Assembly: GCA_025358885.1 (NCBI GenBank) | Contig: JANYHW010000173.1 | Span: 1-59,210, forward strand | Reading direction: 5' to 3' | DNA: 59,210 nucleotides | DNA from: Cytophagales bacterium | GTDB taxonomy: Bacteria; Bacteroidota; Bacteroidia; Cytophagales; Cyclobacteriaceae | In this document: piece after piece, positions 56,407-59,210 of the stretch | How the letters are laid out: every line of letters starts with the position of its first letter | How positions within the stretch are numbered: the first letter of the stretch is position 1 | Made by a program: the position numbers and the translations under genes | Notes under the pieces: model-generated | The model's database searches: none | Told to the model about the DNA's origin: nothing | The model's input: the letters and a program-made list of their open reading frames with translations, nothing else

Positions 56407-57798
56407 ATGGCGAATTACGATTTGATAGTCATTGGTTCCGGCCCAGGAGGATATGTGGCTGCGATCCGCGCTTCCCAGTTGGGAATGAAAGTCGGAGTGG
56501 TAGAGAAGGCCGAATTGGGAGGCATTTGCCTAAACTGGGGTTGCATTCCCACCAAGGCCTTATTAAAAAGCGCCAACGTTTTTGAGTACATCCAGCACGC
56601 CACTGACTATGGCATAAATGTGAAAGAAGCTGCTCCGGATATGACCGCCATGGTAAAGCGAAGTCGGGATGTAGCAGCCGGTATGAGCAAAGGCGTTCAG
56701 TTCCTGTTCAAGAAAAACAAGATCGATCAGATCGTGGGCCACGGAAAAGTAAAGAAAGGTGGAAAAGTTGAAGTGACTGACGCCGCCGGAAAAAAAACAG
56801 ACTACGAGGCTAAGCACATTATCCTTGCCACCGGCGGACGTTCACGTGAGCTGCCCGCGATGAAAATAGATGGAAAGAAAATCATTGGCTACCGTGAGGC
56901 CATGGTGTTACCACAAAGGCCCCAGAAATTGTTGGTAGTGGGGTCGGGTGCGATTGGTGTGGAATTCGCTTATTTCTACAGCACCATCGGCACAGAAGTT
57001 ACCATTGTAGAGTTCCTGCCAAGGGTAGTGCCGGTGGAAGATGAAGAAGTTTCTAAGGCCTTGGAAAAATCCTTCAAGAAGGCGGGGATGACCATCTATA
57101 CCAATTCAGAGGTGACAAAAGTTGACACCAGTGGAAAAGGTTGTGTGTCCACGGTAAAGACTCCAACCGGAGAGATAAAGATTGAAACCGATATCGTATT
57201 GTCGGCGATAGGTGTTGCCACCAACCTGGAGAATATCGGACTCGAAGAAACGGGTGTGAAAACAGAAAAAGGAAGGGTTGTCGTAGATGATTTCTATAAA
57301 ACCAACATCCCGGGAGTGTATGCCATCGGCGACATTGTGAAAGGTCCGGCGCTAGCACACGTTGCTTCTGCTGAGGGAATTATTTGTGTGGAGAACATTG
57401 CCGGTAAGAACCCGGAACCATTAAACTACAATAACCTTCCTGGCTGCACATATTGCTCTCCGGAGATCGCCTCTGTTGGCTATACTGAAGAAGCGGCAAA
57501 GAAGGCGGGCTATGAAATTAAGGTTGGCAAATTTCCATTCACTGCTTCTGGCAAGGCAAAGGCAGCGGGTGCGGCCGATGGATTCGTGAAATTAATTTTC
57601 GACGCCAAGTATGGAGAGTGGCTCGGCGCCCATATGATAGGGCATAATGTTACTGAGCTGATTGCAGAAGTAGTGTCTGCACGCAAGCTGGAGACCACAG
57701 GACATGATGTAATCAAGACGGTGCATCCTCATCCCACCATGAGTGAGGCCATCATGGAAGCTGCCGCGACAGCCTATGGAGAGGTGATCCATCTTTAA
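56407..57798 (+). CDS. lpdA: Dihydrolipoyl dehydrogenase
   Basis: This flavoprotein reoxidises dihydrolipoyl groups of 2-oxoacid dehydrogenases and the glycine cleavage H protein with NAD+. The 463-residue protein has the FAD motif VIGSGPGGYVAAIRASQLG, the redox-active disulfide GGICLNWGCIPTK, the NAD motif VVGSGAIGVEFAYFYSTIG, the second FAD motif GVYAIGDIVKGPALAHVA and the C-terminal active-site HPHPTMSEAIMEAA. The start at 56407 directly precedes the FAD motif; an upstream in-frame extension reaches into the antisense fabG region and is rejected. It is monocistronic by spacing. Together with gcvH and lipA it gives the window three lipoyl-related genes. Confidence 0.96.
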   Translation: MANYDLIVIGSGPGGYVAAIRASQLGMKVGVVEKAELGGICLNWGCIPTKALLKSANVFEYIQHATDYGINVKEAAPDMTAMVKRSRDVAAGMSKGVQFLFKKNKIDQIVGHGKVKKGGKVEVTDAAGKKTDYEAKHIILATGGRSRELPAMKIDGKKIIGYREAMVLPQRPQKLLVVGSGAIGVEFAYFYSTIGTEVTIVEFLPRVVPVEDEEVSKALEKSFKKAGMTIYTNSEVTKVDTSGKGCVSTVKTPTGEIKIETDIVLSAIGVATNLENIGLEETGVKTEKGRVVVDDFYKTNIPGVYAIGDIVKGPALAHVASAEGIICVENIAGKNPEPLNYNNLPGCTYCSPEIASVGYTEEAAKKAGYEIKVGKFPFTASGKAKAAGAADGFVKLIFDAKYGEWLGAHMIGHNVTELIAEVVSARKLETTGHDVIKTVHPHPTMSEAIMEAAATAYGEVIHL

Positions 57799-57951
57799 AT
57801 TAGGTATAGATACATTTCGACTCCCGGTAACTACCCTTTATACTCCTTTTATGTTCATTGGCGCCACTCCAGGGTCGTTCAGCGAACTGCGACTGCTGTT
57901 TTGAAGTATTATACATTCATTGAGCCGATCAACGGTGAAAATCATCGGCTT

Positions 57952-58068
57952 ATGAAAATGCCTTCTGTTAAATTCTACGTTCAGCGTGCCCGGATTTTTG
58001 GCGTAATGGTCGTCATCAGCCTGTTGGGGTATTTTGCTGTAAGAATTATTCTCCATTTCATCAACTAG
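57952..58068 (+). CDS. Possible 38-residue single-helix membrane protein
   Basis: A short frame encodes MKMPSVKFYVQRARIFG followed by one hydrophobic helix (VMVVISLLGYFAVRIILHF) and a stop. Positive charges before the helix suit an inserted membrane peptide. It lies in the 348-base gap between lpd and the small secreted protein genes, which otherwise holds no recognisable feature. Conservation is needed to be sure it is a gene. Confidence 0.4.
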   Translation: MKMPSVKFYVQRARIFGVMVVISLLGYFAVRIILHFIN

Positions 58069-58146
58069 GGGCCCTTGCAAGTACTCCGGGGATTCGGAAA
58101 TCAACGACGCAAAATAATTTCCCGTTTATGTCGTTAGAACTTCGCT

Positions 58147-58491
58147 ATGCGGATCCTTCATGCCTATTGTCTTTTGGTTTTCACTCTCCTGGCCACGCTG
58201 ACCTACGGTCAGTCGACAGCACCCAATGCCCGGGAACCAGGAAAAAAACAAGTCTTCTATGCACCCAGGGCTGCAACCAGCAAGAAGGTTCGAAAGCCCA
58301 AAGTAACGCATACACCGCGTTATGAATTCTATGAAAGGATAGAGAAAGCAGCCCATGAGAAAAAGAAAATCCTTCGCAAACATTATAAGGCCCAATACTC
58401 TGATCCCCGTAATTTTGGCCACAAACGCATTCCAAAGCGCAGGGCTTCCCACAAAATGAGATATTGCAACGAGTGCGGAATCAGACATTAA
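58147..58491 (+). CDS. Small secreted basic protein with C-terminal CxxCGIRH, copy 1
   Basis: I do not recognise a named family. The 114-residue protein has a signal peptide (MRILHAYCLLVFTLLATLTYGQ) and a very basic mature part. It shares with its neighbour a central TPRYEFYERIEKAAHEKKK-type segment, a FGHKRIPKRRASHKM segment and the exact C-terminus YCNECGIRH. The two cysteines with the final histidine could bind a metal or form a disulfide outside the cytoplasm. It lies 53 bases before the paralogue on the same strand. A role in the envelope is inferred only from the signal peptide. Confidence 0.75.
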   Translation: MRILHAYCLLVFTLLATLTYGQSTAPNAREPGKKQVFYAPRAATSKKVRKPKVTHTPRYEFYERIEKAAHEKKKILRKHYKAQYSDPRNFGHKRIPKRRASHKMRYCNECGIRH

Positions 58492-58532
58492 ATTATCTGG
58501 CTGACAGGGGAATGATTTGGTGGAATCATACG

Positions 58533-58540
58533 TAACTTTG
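58533..58540 (+). promoter_or_regulatory. Candidate -7 element before the second small secreted protein
   Basis: TAACTTTG fits TAnnTTTG and ends 4 bases before the ATG at 58545, so any transcript would be leaderless or nearly so. No -33 element lies at a normal distance, so this may be coincidence. Confidence 0.25.
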
Positions 58541-58544
58541 GCAA

Positions 58545-58922
58545 ATGAAGTCGACGGTTTTTCTGGTGGCATTGTTTTGTTCCCTTTCCTTCATGGATGG
58601 ACATGCGCAGTCCAAAGAATCTACCAATCCCGGCGACAAGAATTTTCCTACCACCCTGCAGCCTGTTAATCCGGTACAATATTATGGGCCTCGCAAACAA
58701 AAGAAGAGCAAATCTAAGGCGGGCACGACATATAATGCCAGGAACGAATATTACGATCGGATAGAAAACACCTGGAGGGAAAGAGAGAAACGCGAAAAAT
58801 CATTCGAACGGGGTGATGCAGGCGATCTCATGAAGCCACCCTATTTTGGACATAAAAAGCCGCCGAAAATCAGACCGATTGGCAAACGTAAATACTGCAA
58901 AATCTGCGGCATCCGGCATTAA
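58545..58922 (+). CDS. Small secreted basic protein with C-terminal CxxCGIRH, copy 2
   Basis: A 125-residue paralogue of the preceding protein, also unrecognised. It has a signal peptide (MKSTVFLVALFCSLSFMDGHAQ), a basic linker (YYGPRKQKKSKSKAGT), the shared helix-like segment ARNEYYDRIENTWREREK, then FGHKKPPKIRPIGKRK and the C-terminus YCKICGIRH. Conserved between the copies are the E[FY]Y[ED]RIE block, the spacing from it to FGHK and the terminal YCxxCGIRH. Sequence outside these blocks has diverged widely, so the duplication is old and the blocks are under selection. Confidence 0.78.
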   Translation: MKSTVFLVALFCSLSFMDGHAQSKESTNPGDKNFPTTLQPVNPVQYYGPRKQKKSKSKAGTTYNARNEYYDRIENTWREREKREKSFERGDAGDLMKPPYFGHKKPPKIRPIGKRKYCKICGIRH

Positions 58923-59074
58923 TACACTTATTGGTCCAACAAAGGTTACCCTTTGTCTTCAGGCGGAACTCTTTATCCGCTATTTTGGATAACTCCTGAT
59001 ACTTCAACCGATCCACCCATGAATTTCTTCCTGATCTTTTTCCCACTGAGGAATCTATACCGGCCTCGGCACGT

Positions 59075-59210
59075 CTACCGCACTTTATTGAACAGCGTGA
59101 GTATCTCATCAACGGAGAGCTCCGTCGCTGGAATGGAGATCTTAACCCGGTCGTCAGTCCTATCTTTCTTAAACAGGGTGACAAATATGAGCCAAGGACA
59201 ATTGGCAGCA
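59075..59210 (-). CDS. C-terminal end of an unidentified protein (5' end outside window)
   Basis: A minus-strand frame runs from the window edge to a TAG at 59075-59077 and reads protein-like text, ending KISIPATELSVDEILTLFNK and VR. Only about 44 residues are visible, too few for identification. The overlapping plus-strand frame looks less like protein. The interval from here back to 58923 contains nothing else I can support. Confidence 0.4.
   Translation of the reverse strand, partial: AANCPWLIFVTLFKKDRTDDRVKISIPATELSVDEILTLFNKVR

Noticed and set aside
58870-59184. Minus-strand frame of about 104 codons opposite the second CxxCGIRH gene
   Set aside because: It is antisense to a gene with a signal peptide and a conserved paralogue, and its own sequence shows no pattern.

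Overview
The window comes from a gene-dense chromosome of a Bacteroidota bacterium, most likely of the order Cytophagales. The evidence is a full-length SprA (outer-membrane channel of type 9 secretion and gliding) behind ruvA, an Oar-like TonB-dependent receptor, a YicC protein, a Na+-NQR subunit, kynurenine-pathway genes, and promoters of the Bacteroidota type (TTTG, about 20 bases, TAnnTTTG). Genus and species cannot be fixed from the sequence. I see no phage, insertion sequence, CRISPR array, tRNA or rRNA.

Layout. 1-9181 (+): end of ruvA, sprA, gcvH, lipA. 9176-13348: a sugar module with an anomeric-kinase-like phosphotransferase and a nucleotidyltransferase (-), divergent from a FucP-like sugar transporter and a secreted SMP-30-like propeller (+). 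13341-21139: two divergent operons. The minus operon is SDR, ALDH8-type aldehyde dehydrogenase, pnuC, nadR. The plus operon is 3-hydroxyanthranilate dioxygenase, a DinB-like protein, kynureninase, kynurenine 3-monooxygenase. Together they join tryptophan/kynurenine breakdown to NAD precursor uptake. 21123-32274: MltF-like transglycosylase, a frameshifted secreted metallo-beta-lactamase-fold gene, a secreted GDPD, an Oar-like receptor divergent from a secreted M14 peptidase, and an atypical NRAMP transporter. 32328-42277 (-): a long run with a small membrane protein, a Tat-exported HisC-like aminotransferase, a three-repeat secreted protein, YicC, a 1100-residue propeller/barrel protein, an FAD oxidoreductase, an EamA transporter and DusB. 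42348-46350 (+): CPBP protease, CdsA, glutamate dehydrogenase, phosphatidylserine decarboxylase. 46355-53162 (-): a degenerate arginase-family protein, a lone nqrF, and metY-metX-hom behind a SAM-I riboswitch and a good Bacteroidota promoter. 53230-56307 (-): cytosolic TPR histidine kinase, DinB-like protein, FabG. 56407-59210: dihydrolipoyl dehydrogenase, a possible tiny membrane protein, two tandem small secreted basic proteins ending in CxxCGIRH, and the end of a gene on the minus strand.

How the genes work together. GcvH, LipA and Lpd are the carrier, the lipoyl-making enzyme and the E3/L subunit of lipoyl complexes. Hom, MetX and MetY make homocysteine from aspartate semialdehyde under SAM feedback. 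CdsA and Psd are steps of phosphatidylethanolamine synthesis. The kynurenine enzymes can feed quinolinate/NAD synthesis or, with the ALDH, catabolism; PnuC and NadR add nicotinamide riboside salvage.

Most of the region is housekeeping. The least explained items are the tandem CxxCGIRH proteins, several enzymes or transporters that kept the fold but lost signature residues (SDR, NRAMP, arginase family, the peptidase-like part of the propeller/barrel protein), the sugar module of unknown substrate, and the long dyad-rich leader of metY.
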